Assembly: GCA_038214135.1 (NCBI GenBank)
Contig: JBBQSD010000065.1
Location: 1 to 30,226, forward strand
DNA: 30,226 nucleotides
Origin: JANLSE01 sp038214135
Lineage (GTDB): Bacteria; Chloroflexota; Chloroflexia; Chloroflexales; Roseiflexaceae
Direction: 5' to 3'
In this document: piece by piece, positions 7,512 to 15,056 of the stretch
Layout of the letters: the number at the start of each line of letters is the position of its first letter
Numbering within the stretch: position 1 is the first letter of the stretch
The notes under the pieces: generated by a model
Database searches by the model: none
What the model saw: only the letters and a program-made list of their open reading frames with translations
What the model was told of the DNA's origin: nothing
Program-made: the position numbers and the translations under genes

Positions 7512-8207
7512 CTAACTACGATTCATTAATTCCTGTTTCTTCTTCTCATATTCATCGGCAGAAAGTAACCCCAGATCACGCAGATCGGTGAGCGATTTGA
7601 GCGTATCTTCAACGCTATGCGCCCGCTGCGGGTTCTGGTCCGCTCCAACGCCAACATATGCCGCTACCGGTTGTGGATCCAAATAGCCAAAGCCACGGCT
7701 ATAATGCTGTTTTGCCTCGATCATCGCCTTCTTGAACTCAATCGGATGGGCGATCTTACGCATGTAATTCGCGCCAATATCGGAACCGGTGATCACTTCG
7801 AGGTCACCAAAATCGAATATTCGCCCGATCCAACTCTGGTTCAGGGTGACATCATTGATCTTCTCAAGCGACGAATCACTCACCGCTTTATTGAAGATTC
7901 CACGCACATGGATCACACGCTGGTCGGTGACAGCATACTGTTCATTATTCCAGCGATAGAAATCTAATACAGCACTCACCAGCACCAGCAGGCTAATCAC
8001 AGCGCAGGCGGCCATGATCATAATGCCAATTGGTTGCCCAGCGATACTGCGTTGCTCGAATGCAGCCCGTGACACAATTCCAGCCGCAATCAACAAACCG
8101 ATCAACACCATTTCAGTGATAATATTACTGACGAGCACAAAACTGTGCTGACGGCCAATGTAGCGAATTCGCTCGCCACGCGCCAAAAGATCGTCGATGT
8201 AGGCCAT
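7512..8207 (-). CDS. PH-domain membrane protein with C-terminal SHOCT motif
   Basis: A 231-residue protein of unknown job. After a short cytoplasmic start (MAYIDDLLARGERIRYIGRQ) come two hydrophobic segments (about residues 24-44 and 60-82). Next is a bacterial pleckstrin-homology-like domain: YRWNNEQYAVTDQRVIHVRG, KINDVTLNQSWIGRIFDFGDL and ITGSDIG (about 84-150). The C-terminus (about 197-231) is a SHOCT-type helical hairpin: LKSLTDLRDLGLLSADEYEK followed by KKQELMN. Proteins of this layout are thought to act at the membrane as oligomeric adaptors. The ATG has a good AAGGAG site. It begins 40 bases after recO and is probably cotranscribed with it. Confidence 0.85.
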   Translation of the reverse strand: MAYIDDLLARGERIRYIGRQHSFVLVSNIITEMVLIGLLIAAGIVSRAAFEQRSIAGQPIGIMIMAACAVISLLVLVSAVLDFYRWNNEQYAVTDQRVIHVRGIFNKAVSDSSLEKINDVTLNQSWIGRIFDFGDLEVITGSDIGANYMRKIAHPIEFKKAMIEAKQHYSRGFGYLDPQPVAAYVGVGADQNPQRAHSVEDTLKSLTDLRDLGLLSADEYEKKKQELMNRS

Positions 8208-8247
8208 GATCTGCTCCTTGTGACGGCTGGAATGGTGATATTAGGCC

Positions 8248-9000
8248 TCAGCCCAGGCGAACCTCATCCAGAAAAGCGACAGATTTGAGATCGCGTTCGA
8301 GAATATGGCGAACATATACCCGTAACATACGCTCGGCTTCTTCGCGCAATGGCATCGATAAATTCAGGCGATCAATGGCTTCCACCGGTTGAGCCTGGAG
8401 GTAACGCAAGAGCTTGAATGCGCCAAGACTCATGGTTATTGCCGTCGGATCGGTTGGCGCACAGCGGCTGCATAGCACTCCACCACCGCTTGAGCTAAAA
8501 TGATCAGCCTCTTCAGTCAATGCCGTATGGCAGATCACACAGTCACTCAGTTGTGGGCGGAACCCAAGCGATTCGAGCAGGTGCAACTCATACCAGCGCA
8601 ATACTAGATCGATTCTTATGGTCGTATCAAGTGCGCCAAGTGTTGCAATCAATAAACGAAAGGCCTGCGGATTTTCATCGCCCTCCTCAGTAAGTCGATC
8701 AATCACCTCGGCTGCATAGTAAGCCGCTCCAATCCGCTCGAGATCCATTCGCAGCTGTGGGTAGTCATGCACGATCTGGCTTTGGGTGACAATATCCAAC
8801 GTACGGCCAACCGCTAACATCAATTGAGCATGCGTAAAAAGCTCAATGTGCCCAGCCAATCGGCTGATTGTCTTGCGAGCGCCTTTTGCCACAACCCGCC
8901 GCTTGCCCAGTGGCGTATAGATCGTCAGCAGCCGATCCGATTCCCCGAACGCGCTGCGCCGAATAATCACCGCCTCGGCTCGGTAGACACGATCACGCAT
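8248..9000 (-). CDS. recO: DNA repair protein RecO
   Basis: RecO loads RecA onto SSB-coated single-stranded DNA together with RecR (RecF pathway). The 250-residue product begins with the OB-fold region YRAEAVIIRRSAFGESDRLL, followed by VVAKGARKTISRLAGHIELF, which is typical of RecO. A helical middle region follows, then a zinc-finger-like set with Cys154/Cys157 and Cys177/Cys180. The length is normal. ATG at 9000 follows AAGGA by seven bases. The gap to the upstream XPB/Ssl2-like gene is 18 bases, so the two probably share one transcript from the promoter at 11002-11031. Confidence 0.93.
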   Translation of the reverse strand: MRDRVYRAEAVIIRRSAFGESDRLLTIYTPLGKRRVVAKGARKTISRLAGHIELFTHAQLMLAVGRTLDIVTQSQIVHDYPQLRMDLERIGAAYYAAEVIDRLTEEGDENPQAFRLLIATLGALDTTIRIDLVLRWYELHLLESLGFRPQLSDCVICHTALTEEADHFSSSGGGVLCSRCAPTDPTAITMSLGAFKLLRYLQAQPVEAIDRLNLSMPLREEAERMLRVYVRHILERDLKSVAFLDEVRLG

Positions 9001-9018
9001 GCGTGTTCCTTCTCACTC

Positions 9019-10947
9019 TTACTCTGTGTGATTTCGATCAAGCTGTGCTCGCAACTGTTCGATAGCTTCACGGCTCGATTGGTAGGATCGATTGACCACC
9101 CGATCTGGTAGTAAACGCATCACCCGCCGCCGCACATTGCTGCTCACATCGGCTTCTAAGGCCAATAATCCACTCGCCTCAGCATAGAATGTTAATGCTG
9201 CCAGTATAGTTGCTAGCTCACGCTCGGAAAATGGCGATTTTGGCTCTTCGATCTCCCCGGCTAGGCCATAGCCCGCCTGCCGCAATCGCTCTGCAAACCC
9301 TGCGGCCTCGCCATCAGGAACAGCCCACATCCGCTCCCCGATCTGCTCAACTGCTGGCAGCCGCACACGCTTATCGCGCCGGATTCGCTCTAGTGTTGTG
9401 CTATCATCTGCTTCAAGCAGAACCACCTGGCGTAGCCCAACACGGCCATACTCACCGGCCCACTCGCGGATTGTTGCTGCCACATTCTGCGGCACATCTC
9501 GGCTAGTCTGCTCCTCCAGAAACGAGAGAATCTCTACTATCCCAATACCGTGCCCAAATGCCCCATGAATGCTTCGTTTTGTCAGCCGAAAAATGGAAGC
9601 TTCCTGGTTTGCATTGCTCGATACCTGCTCTGCAATCCGGCCAATCTGGAAGCGACCATACAATGAACAGCTAGGCGGTGCAATCACATCGAAATTTGGC
9701 TGAAGCACCAAACGTTCTGTTGGTTGCCCATGCGGAAGCTCACTGCCTCGGATCACAGCAGCCCCCAATTCCGTCAGTCGGAATGATATCGGGCGCTGTT
9801 CCTCCAACCCCAAGTCTACAAGCCCCAACCAGCGCAATGATTCACCAACAACAGCATAGATTAAACGCCCCTCGACACCAGACCAATGCTGAAACCCATT
9901 GCGCGGCTGCCCTGTTCGATCAGTGATTCTCCAACTATCATAATCGCCATCTGGCCGTAGAAAGTCCGGTTCAGCCTGCTGGATCGCCATTATCAAATTA
10001 TCGAATGAAAACCAGGTTTCAGATGGGATCTGCGCAACGAGCTGTTGCAGCCATTGTTTTCCATGACGGATATCGCGTCGGAACGTGGTTGGGATACGCA
10101 GCCCGCAGAATATTGTCAGTTCGTCCCAATCCGATACGATCCATCCCTCCATCAGCCTCCGCAGCCGCTCACCAGTGGACAATTGCATCCACGCCAATGC
10201 TTCACGAGTTGGGTGCATCAACCCATCCGATCCCGTTCGTATAAGGTTGGCACCAATGGCAATACAACGCAGGAAACGCGCAAATGGCCAGTGTTCTTCA
10301 CGAGTTATTCCGTTAAGTTTGGCCTGCGGGTCGCATCGGCGTGCCAGCCGAACCAGGCTGGCTTTGTTTAAGCCCCCCTGATGAACCACCTCAAGCTGCC
10401 CTTCCTGCGCCAGCGTCAACAACTCAAGCATGTAGCGTTCAAGGACACCAATATCACTCACAAGCATTGCAGAAGGTGTATCGATCTCGGTGAGTTGAAG
10501 ATGTACTGATCGGCGTGTAACTGGCGGCAATAATGCCAGAAGTTCATGCGGAATGCTATACCGATGATCTCGTCCGCTAGCAATGCGCTGTAACAATGCC
10601 CGTATATACAGACGCTCCGTTGCGGAAGATGGTTCTTCAAGCGCTAGAAGGTAGCTGCGCGGATTAGGATAACTATCGGGAACGCGCAATCGCCCAAACT
10701 CACGCTCCATGATCAACACAGGTATCTCGCCACTATATGCCTGTACTGCTTCCAATGCCCTGCGCTCATCTGGCCCAAGCATTTCAAGCATGCGTGTAAC
10801 TGCGGCTGGTGTAAGTAGTGCCTGTGCGAGATCATCAGGCGAACTTGCTACCTCAATTGGAAGCGCCCAATACCGTGCAATCACACGGCGCTCGCTCTCA
10901 TGCAGATGCGTAAGCCATTGGCGCAAAGGGCGTATGGTCGGAACCAT
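9019..10947 (-). CDS. Large protein with XPB/Ssl2 helicase N-terminal-like domain, no helicase motor
   Basis: A 642-residue cytoplasmic protein. The segment running from RLVLQPNFDVIAPPSCSLYG through GHGIGIVEILSFLEEQ and VVLLEADDSTTLERIRRDKR matches the domain known as 'helicase XPB/Ssl2 N-terminal' (about residues 415-565). No Walker A, DEAD box or other helicase motif is visible, so this is a stand-alone form. The first 200 residues look helical and may be winged-helix-like. The function is unknown; the partner is recO, 18 bases downstream, which hints at DNA metabolism. The frame is open to 11034, but the predicted promoter lies at 11002-11031, so the ATG at 10947 is chosen. Its Shine-Dalgarno site is weak. 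Confidence 0.75.
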   Translation of the reverse strand: MVPTIRPLRQWLTHLHESERRVIARYWALPIEVASSPDDLAQALLTPAAVTRMLEMLGPDERRALEAVQAYSGEIPVLIMEREFGRLRVPDSYPNPRSYLLALEEPSSATERLYIRALLQRIASGRDHRYSIPHELLALLPPVTRRSVHLQLTEIDTPSAMLVSDIGVLERYMLELLTLAQEGQLEVVHQGGLNKASLVRLARRCDPQAKLNGITREEHWPFARFLRCIAIGANLIRTGSDGLMHPTREALAWMQLSTGERLRRLMEGWIVSDWDELTIFCGLRIPTTFRRDIRHGKQWLQQLVAQIPSETWFSFDNLIMAIQQAEPDFLRPDGDYDSWRITDRTGQPRNGFQHWSGVEGRLIYAVVGESLRWLGLVDLGLEEQRPISFRLTELGAAVIRGSELPHGQPTERLVLQPNFDVIAPPSCSLYGRFQIGRIAEQVSSNANQEASIFRLTKRSIHGAFGHGIGIVEILSFLEEQTSRDVPQNVAATIREWAGEYGRVGLRQVVLLEADDSTTLERIRRDKRVRLPAVEQIGERMWAVPDGEAAGFAERLRQAGYGLAGEIEEPKSPFSERELATILAALTFYAEASGLLALEADVSSNVRRRVMRLLPDRVVNRSYQSSREAIEQLRAQLDRNHTE

Positions 10948-11001
10948 TGCTATCTGTGTCCATCCTACTGTCAGAGTGCAATTGTATGAGAATGCGTGAG
11001 T

Positions 11002-11031
11002 ATTATAGAATATCGGACTCAAGAAGGTCAA
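11002..11031 (-). promoter_or_regulatory. Strong predicted sigma-70-type promoter for the XPB-like gene and recO
   Basis: On the minus strand, TTGACC (11031-11026) and TATAAT (11007-11002) are separated by 18 bases. This is the closest match to the housekeeping consensus that I found in the window. Initiation near 10995 would give a leader of about 48 bases before ATG 10947. The promoter sits in the 95-base spacer after the MBL gene, 11 bases past its stop. Confidence 0.7.
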
Positions 11032-11042
11032 CAATCCACCTA

Positions 11043-12047
11043 CTACAGAACGTCATACGAGTGCCGATATCGCATAATCGTATCATTCGCCGGGCGCTGA
11101 TAGCGTATAACCGAATCCTCGCTCTGCACCAGTCGCCCAACCGATATCAGATACTCAAGATGGGCAAGCGTTTCTGCCATGGCAAAACGCAACTGGTGTG
11201 ACGTAAGATCGTGTGTAGGAAAGATCTGTATGCAGATCTGATAGGCGTTTGTGCCATCGGCTGCCTGCTCAGTTTGAATCAATCGTTCTTCATGATGAAC
11301 AATCAACTGATCTATTCGCTCATGAAACTGTGTGATGATTGGCCCATGTCCAGGCAACGCCAGATCGACAGGAATCGTCCTTAGATAGTGAAGTGTTGTT
11401 AGAAATGTCGCCAATGGATTGACATCACCCCACGACCATCGCCCAATATTGGGTGTGATCTTCACTAATACGGCATCACCACACAGCATCAGACGTTCCG
11501 CCTCACAATAGAGTGCCAGATGCCCATCACTATGCCCAGGCGAAAACACCATCCGAAACTGCCGATTGCCAATTGTCAACACATCGTCTTCCAGCAAATC
11601 CTGCATCACTGTGGGATGTGGCTGTGTCATTGCCCGCAATGCGCTCAGATCCGCATCGACTACCTCTAACAATTCATCTGGCACACCACAGCCGCGAAAG
11701 AAATTCGCAACCGCATGTTCTTGATCTCCAGTTGCCATCCAGGTTGCGCCAACGAAGGCGCGCTCGATTGGTGAGAGTAACACGGGAGCCGCCGACATAT
11801 CAGCCAACCAGCCAGCCATACCATAATGATCAGGATGCGCATGGGTCAGCACAATACGCCGAATGGCCTGTGGTTCGATATTATAGTGTTCAAACGCAGC
11901 AGACCAAGCGGCCCTGCCAGGTGAATAGTTCAGCCCTGTGTCAACAATCGTCCATCCATCACCATCGCGCAGCAAGTAGGCGTGCACAATCTTGAGTGGG
12001 AATGGAAGTGGCAACTGGATCTGGTATATTCCTTCAGCAACCTCCAC
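11043..12047 (-). CDS. MBL-fold metallo-hydrolase (beta-lactamase superfamily, glyoxalase II-like)
   Basis: A hydrolase with the two-metal metallo-beta-lactamase fold. Numbering from the ATG at 12053, the HxHxDH motif is THAHPDHYG (His71, His73, Asp75, His76). It is followed by SPGHSDGH (His174), LCGDAV (Asp193) and LPGHGP (His236), so all metal ligands are present. A C-terminal helical region of about 90 residues follows, as in thioesterase-like or LACTB2-like members. Substrate is unknown. ATG 12053 directly abuts the AGAAGGA site, which is too close; GTG 12047 has a six-base gap and is preferred, giving 334 residues. It is divergent from the inositol-monophosphatase-family gene with overlapping promoters. 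Confidence 0.85.
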   Translation of the reverse strand: MEVAEGIYQIQLPLPFPLKIVHAYLLRDGDGWTIVDTGLNYSPGRAAWSAAFEHYNIEPQAIRRIVLTHAHPDHYGMAGWLADMSAAPVLLSPIERAFVGATWMATGDQEHAVANFFRGCGVPDELLEVVDADLSALRAMTQPHPTVMQDLLEDDVLTIGNRQFRMVFSPGHSDGHLALYCEAERLMLCGDAVLVKITPNIGRWSWGDVNPLATFLTTLHYLRTIPVDLALPGHGPIITQFHERIDQLIVHHEERLIQTEQAADGTNAYQICIQIFPTHDLTSHQLRFAMAETLAHLEYLISVGRLVQSEDSVIRYQRPANDTIMRYRHSYDVL

Positions 12048-12076
12048 GGGCATTCCTTCTGAATTAAGTCAATGAA

Positions 12077-12097
12077 ACGCTCATTTGTACGCTCATT
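12077..12097. repeat. 9-base direct repeat ACGCTCATT, possible operator
   Basis: ACGCTCATT occurs at 12077-12085 and again at 12089-12097, a spacing of 12 bases, immediately beside the divergent -10 region. AATGA and TCATT also form a short inverted repeat across the first copy. It could bind a regulator of the MBL gene, the inositol-monophosphatase-family gene or both. No regulator gene is adjacent, so the role is speculative. Confidence 0.35.
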
Positions 12098-12105
12098 CAT
12101 TAGGG

Positions 12106-12135
12106 TATGATAGCATTCACATGCGGTGCATGCAA
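12106..12135. promoter_or_regulatory. Divergent promoters sharing a symmetric -10 (MBL gene and inositol-monophosphatase gene)
   Basis: Minus strand: TTGCAT (12135-12130), 17 bases, then TATCAT (12112-12107) preceded by TGC as an extended -10; this serves the MBL gene. Plus strand: TATGAT (12106-12111) covers almost the same bases, with only a weak -35 (TTGTAC at 12085-12090, 15 bases away); this would serve the gene at 12169. The shared core TATGATA reads TATCATA on the other strand. Confidence 0.45.
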
Positions 12136-12168
12136 TTGTTCAATGTCACAAAAGCTGAGGAGCGAATA

Positions 12169-12939
12169 ATGGAGATCGATCTGAGCGAACTACGCATATG
12201 GGCTCGCGAAGGCGGGGCAATCGCACGTAGCTACTTTCGGAACACAATCGGTCGTCGCAAAGCAGATCGTAGTTGGGTCACCGAGGGTGATATCGAAGTC
12301 GAACGGATGCTCGTACAGCGAATTGCCGATCGTTATCCAGATCATGGAATCATTGGTGAAGAGAAGGCTCGTCATGCGCTCAACAAAGAATATGTCTGGG
12401 CAATCGACCCGATCGATGGTACGGCATGTTTTGTTGCTGGTTTACCAAGTTGGGGCGTCTCAATCGGACTCTTGCGTCATGGGCTGCCCTATTTAGGCGT
12501 ATTCTACATGCCAATTGCGGATGAGATGTATTGGAGCGTGCCTAGTGGTGGTGCATTCTTCAATGATACGCCAATCCATGTGGCTGGCCCAGGCGAATGG
12601 GATAACGAGAGTTGGATCAGTGTTCCATCCAACAGCCATCGCCGCTACACAATTAACTTTAGCGGTAAAGTGCGCAGCCTTGGCAGTACGGTTGCCGATC
12701 TGTGTTTTGTTGCACGAGGATCAGCAACCGGCACGCTTCTTACTCGCTGTGCGATCTGGGATCTTGCCGCCGGGTTATCGATTCTTCGGGAAGCAGGCGG
12801 AATATATATTGGATTATCAGGCCAAATGCCCGATCTTCCTGCAATGGCTCAGGATGGTTCGCTATTGCCAGAACCAGTGCTTGCTGCAGGGCCAGAACAC
12901 CTAGATCGATTACGAGCCGTTATTCACCCACGCGATTAA
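12169..12939 (+). CDS. Inositol monophosphatase family protein
   Basis: A 256-residue Mg2+-dependent, Li+-sensitive-type sugar phosphatase of the IMPase/FBPase/CysQ superfamily. Metal-site motifs are intact: GEE within DHGIIGEEKA, WAIDPIDGT with Asp80, Asp83, Gly84 and Thr85, and the C-terminal AIWDLAAG with Asp198, followed by EAGG. The substrate could be inositol phosphate, histidinol phosphate or 3'-phosphoadenosine phosphate; sequence alone does not decide. An in-frame start exists at 12085, but it lies before the predicted promoter. ATG 12169 has GAGGAG six bases upstream and matches the family N-terminus. The gene is convergent with the end of the ribosomal cluster and shares its terminator hairpin. 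Confidence 0.88.
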   Translation: MEIDLSELRIWAREGGAIARSYFRNTIGRRKADRSWVTEGDIEVERMLVQRIADRYPDHGIIGEEKARHALNKEYVWAIDPIDGTACFVAGLPSWGVSIGLLRHGLPYLGVFYMPIADEMYWSVPSGGAFFNDTPIHVAGPGEWDNESWISVPSNSHRRYTINFSGKVRSLGSTVADLCFVARGSATGTLLTRCAIWDLAAGLSILREAGGIYIGLSGQMPDLPAMAQDGSLLPEPVLAAGPEHLDRLRAVIHPRD

Positions 12940-12961
12940 ACGAAGAGCAGGAAACCAAAAC

Positions 12962-13002
12962 TACCAGCGATACCACGCTAAAATGCAGTGGTATTGCTGG
13001 TA
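12962..13002. terminator. Bidirectional terminator hairpin between the inositol-monophosphatase gene and rpsI
   Basis: TACCAGCGATACCAC (12962-12976) pairs with GTGGTATTGCTGGTA (12988-13002); 14 of 15 positions are complementary. On the minus strand the stem is followed by GTTTTGGTTT, a U-rich tail that fits the end of the ribosomal cluster (stop at 13041). On the plus strand it is followed by the weaker ATTTGTACTT. Confidence 0.8.
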
Positions 13003-13040
13003 ATTTGTACTTCCAACCCAATCCCGATGATTCAAGAAGA

Positions 13041-13439
13041 TTAACGCTTGGTGTATTGCGGTGCTTTACGCGCTCGCTTAAGGCCAGCCTTCTTCCGTTC
13101 CTTCGCACGTGGGTCACGTGTGAGTAATCCCGCCTTCTTCAGGGTTGGGCGAAATTCCAGATTTACATCAAGCAGTGCCCGAGCAATACCATGGCGAACA
13201 GCACTAGCTTGGCCCGAAACGCCACCGCCACGGACTTTGATAAGAACGTTGAATGAGGTTGAGTTTCCAGTCAAATCGAGCGGTCGTGCAATTTCTCTAT
13301 GAAACAGCTCGCGTGCGCCGAAATACTCCAAAACACTCTTCCCGTTTACAACAATCTCACCGCTGCCCGGAAATAATCGTACCCGCGCGACTGCTGTTTT
13401 TCGTCGGCCAGTACCCTGATAATAGCGCTTGTCAGTCAT
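13041..13439 (-). CDS. rpsI: 30S ribosomal protein S9
   Basis: S9 of 132 residues; its C-terminal tail reaches the ribosomal P site. The start MTDKRYYQGTGRRKTAVARV and the basic end ARKAPQYTKR are diagnostic, with GGGVSGQASAVRHGIARAL in the middle. Two upstream codons (TTG ATA) are in frame, but AGAGG lies six bases before ATG 13439, which fits the family start. It follows rplM with a 12-base gap, the standard L13-S9 pair, and is the last gene before the terminator hairpin. Confidence 0.97.
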   Translation of the reverse strand: MTDKRYYQGTGRRKTAVARVRLFPGSGEIVVNGKSVLEYFGARELFHREIARPLDLTGNSTSFNVLIKVRGGGVSGQASAVRHGIARALLDVNLEFRPTLKKAGLLTRDPRAKERKKAGLKRARKAPQYTKR

Positions 13440-13451
13440 TATCAACCTCTC

Positions 13452-13892
13452 TTAGCCGTTTGGCCGCGGAGTATACACCTTCGGCTGCTGAGCAGTGTGT
13501 GGGTGCGTAGGGCCAGCGTAAATCTTCAATTTGGTGATCTGCTGCCGCCCCAATCGTGTCTTCGGCAGCATACCCTTGACTGCGAAGCGCAAAATGCGAT
13601 CTGGGTGCAACCCCATCATCCGCTTGAATGGAACTGCCTTAAAGCCACCCGGGTAGTTGGAATGGCTATAATACATCTTCTGATCAGGCTTGCGACCAAG
13701 AAGTTTGACCTTCTCAGCATTGACGACAACAACAAAGTCACCGCCATCCAAATTTGGGCTAAACGTCGGCTTATGTTTGCCACGCAGCAGAACTGCGATT
13801 TGGGTTGCCAACCGCCCAAGCGTCTGGTTCGATGCATCAACAATATGCCAGTCACGCTGGACTTCTGATGCTTTTTGCGAATAGGTCTTCAT
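13452..13892 (-). CDS. rplM: 50S ribosomal protein L13
   Basis: L13 of 146 residues, an early-assembly protein of the large subunit. Diagnostic stretches are RDWHIVDASNQTLGRLATQI, the LRGKHKPTFSPNLDGGDFVV region, and the GMLPKTRLGRQQITKLKIYA region ending in GPTHPHTAQQP. ATG 13892 is preceded by GAGG. It is 26 bases after truA and 12 before rpsI, as in many Gram-positive-type clusters where truA-rplM-rpsI follow rplQ. Confidence 0.97.
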   Translation of the reverse strand: MKTYSQKASEVQRDWHIVDASNQTLGRLATQIAVLLRGKHKPTFSPNLDGGDFVVVVNAEKVKLLGRKPDQKMYYSHSNYPGGFKAVPFKRMMGLHPDRILRFAVKGMLPKTRLGRQQITKLKIYAGPTHPHTAQQPKVYTPRPNG

Positions 13893-13918
13893 CCCGCGAT
13901 CCTCATTACGATGATTGG

Positions 13919-14680
13919 TTATGACACGGGCGGCTGATCGCCCGGATAGACCACGTTCATCAGATATAAGCCATGAGCCGGTGCCAGGGGTGGGCGCCTC
14001 CCGGCACCATTCAGCGTCTCGGCCAGGCTATCCTGTGCCAGCCGCCCCTCGCCAATGAGTAACAGCATCCCGACAATCTTCCGCACCATATGCCGAAGAA
14101 ATCCGTTTGCTGCAATATCAACCGCAACCAGTGGTTGGCCCCAGAGATTTATCCGACGGCAGTTCGCTGCGTAGCAAAATCGGATGGTTGGGCCTTCCTG
14201 CGGTCCATCACTATACGCCATAAAATCATGTTGACCAACGATGCTCTGTATTGCAGCATCCATAAGTTCGACATGAAGTTGCTTCCCAACTTGGACAGTA
14301 TGGCGTCGTAAAAGCGCTGACGCTACCTTCCCATTATCGATTAGGTAGCGATACTCGCGCCGAATTGCGGTATAGCGTGCATGAAAGTCAAGCGGAACCT
14401 CCCAAACATCCAGCACACCAACATCCTCAGGCAAAATAGCATTCAATCCTCGTAGGACAGTTGCCAAATCTCGGTCTGTCTCCGTCTGTACATTTGCTAC
14501 TTGCCCATGTGCATGGACTCCAGAATCCGTTCTACCTGCCATCGTAACCCGTCGTCGCTCCTGAGTGAGCTTAGTCCAAGCTTCCTCAAGCGCTCCCTGA
14601 ACCGTCCGCCCATTATTTTGCCACTGCGAACCAGAAAAATCGGTGCCATCATATTCAATTCGCAGTGCAATATTGCGCAT
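13919..14680 (-). CDS. truA: tRNA pseudouridine(38-40) synthase TruA
   Basis: Converts U38, U39 and U40 of tRNA anticodon arms to pseudouridine. The 253-residue product has the N-terminal IEYDGTDFSGSQ motif and the catalytic GRTDSGVHA with Asp52, followed by HARYTAIRREYRYLI and the C-terminal NGFLRHMVRKIVGMLL. There is no Shine-Dalgarno site in front of ATG 14680. The start lies three bases after the rplQ stop, so translation is probably coupled to rplQ by re-initiation. Length is normal. Confidence 0.95.
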   Translation of the reverse strand: MRNIALRIEYDGTDFSGSQWQNNGRTVQGALEEAWTKLTQERRRVTMAGRTDSGVHAHGQVANVQTETDRDLATVLRGLNAILPEDVGVLDVWEVPLDFHARYTAIRREYRYLIDNGKVASALLRRHTVQVGKQLHVELMDAAIQSIVGQHDFMAYSDGPQEGPTIRFCYAANCRRINLWGQPLVAVDIAANGFLRHMVRKIVGMLLLIGEGRLAQDSLAETLNGAGRRPPLAPAHGLYLMNVVYPGDQPPVS

Positions 14681-14683
14681 GAG

Positions 14684-15034
14684 CTAGAGCAGTTCGAGAA
14701 TGACCATATCAGCACCATCACCAAGGCGCTGCCCGAGCTTCGTAATTCGTGTGAAGCCCGATTGGCGATCGGCGTACTGTTGCGGTGCAAACGCAAACAG
14801 CTCAAGCATCGCATTCTTGCTTGCCAGCCTTGAGAGTGCCATACGGCGCGCATGGGGAGTATCCTGACGCGCCAACGTCAGGAGATGCTCAATCTCAGGT
14901 TGAACGGCCTTCGCTTTCGCAGAAGTCGTCTGGATTTTGCGATGCTGGATCAGCGAAATCATGAGGCCACGAATGAGCGCCTTACGCGCCTCGTAATCAC
15001 GGCCTAGTTTGAACGTCGACTTGCGGTGTCGCAT
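14684..15034 (-). CDS. rplQ: 50S ribosomal protein L17
   Basis: L17 of 116 residues, near the peptide exit tunnel. The start MRHRKSTFKLGRDYEARKAL is diagnostic. The body includes LIQHRKIQTTSAKAKAVQP and ends in a conserved RITKLGQRLGDGADMVILEL. An open frame runs upstream into rpoA, but ATG 15034, with GAGG nine bases before, is the family start. It lies 22 bases after rpoA, the classical alpha-operon order. Confidence 0.96.
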   Translation of the reverse strand: MRHRKSTFKLGRDYEARKALIRGLMISLIQHRKIQTTSAKAKAVQPEIEHLLTLARQDTPHARRMALSRLASKNAMLELFAFAPQQYADRQSGFTRITKLGQRLGDGADMVILELL

Positions 15035-15056
15035 TGCCTCTATCCTCAGTGGTACG

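Noticed and set aside
10948..11034. Longer start of the XPB/Ssl2-like gene
   Set aside because: The extension contains a near-consensus promoter pointing the same way, so it would not be in the transcript.
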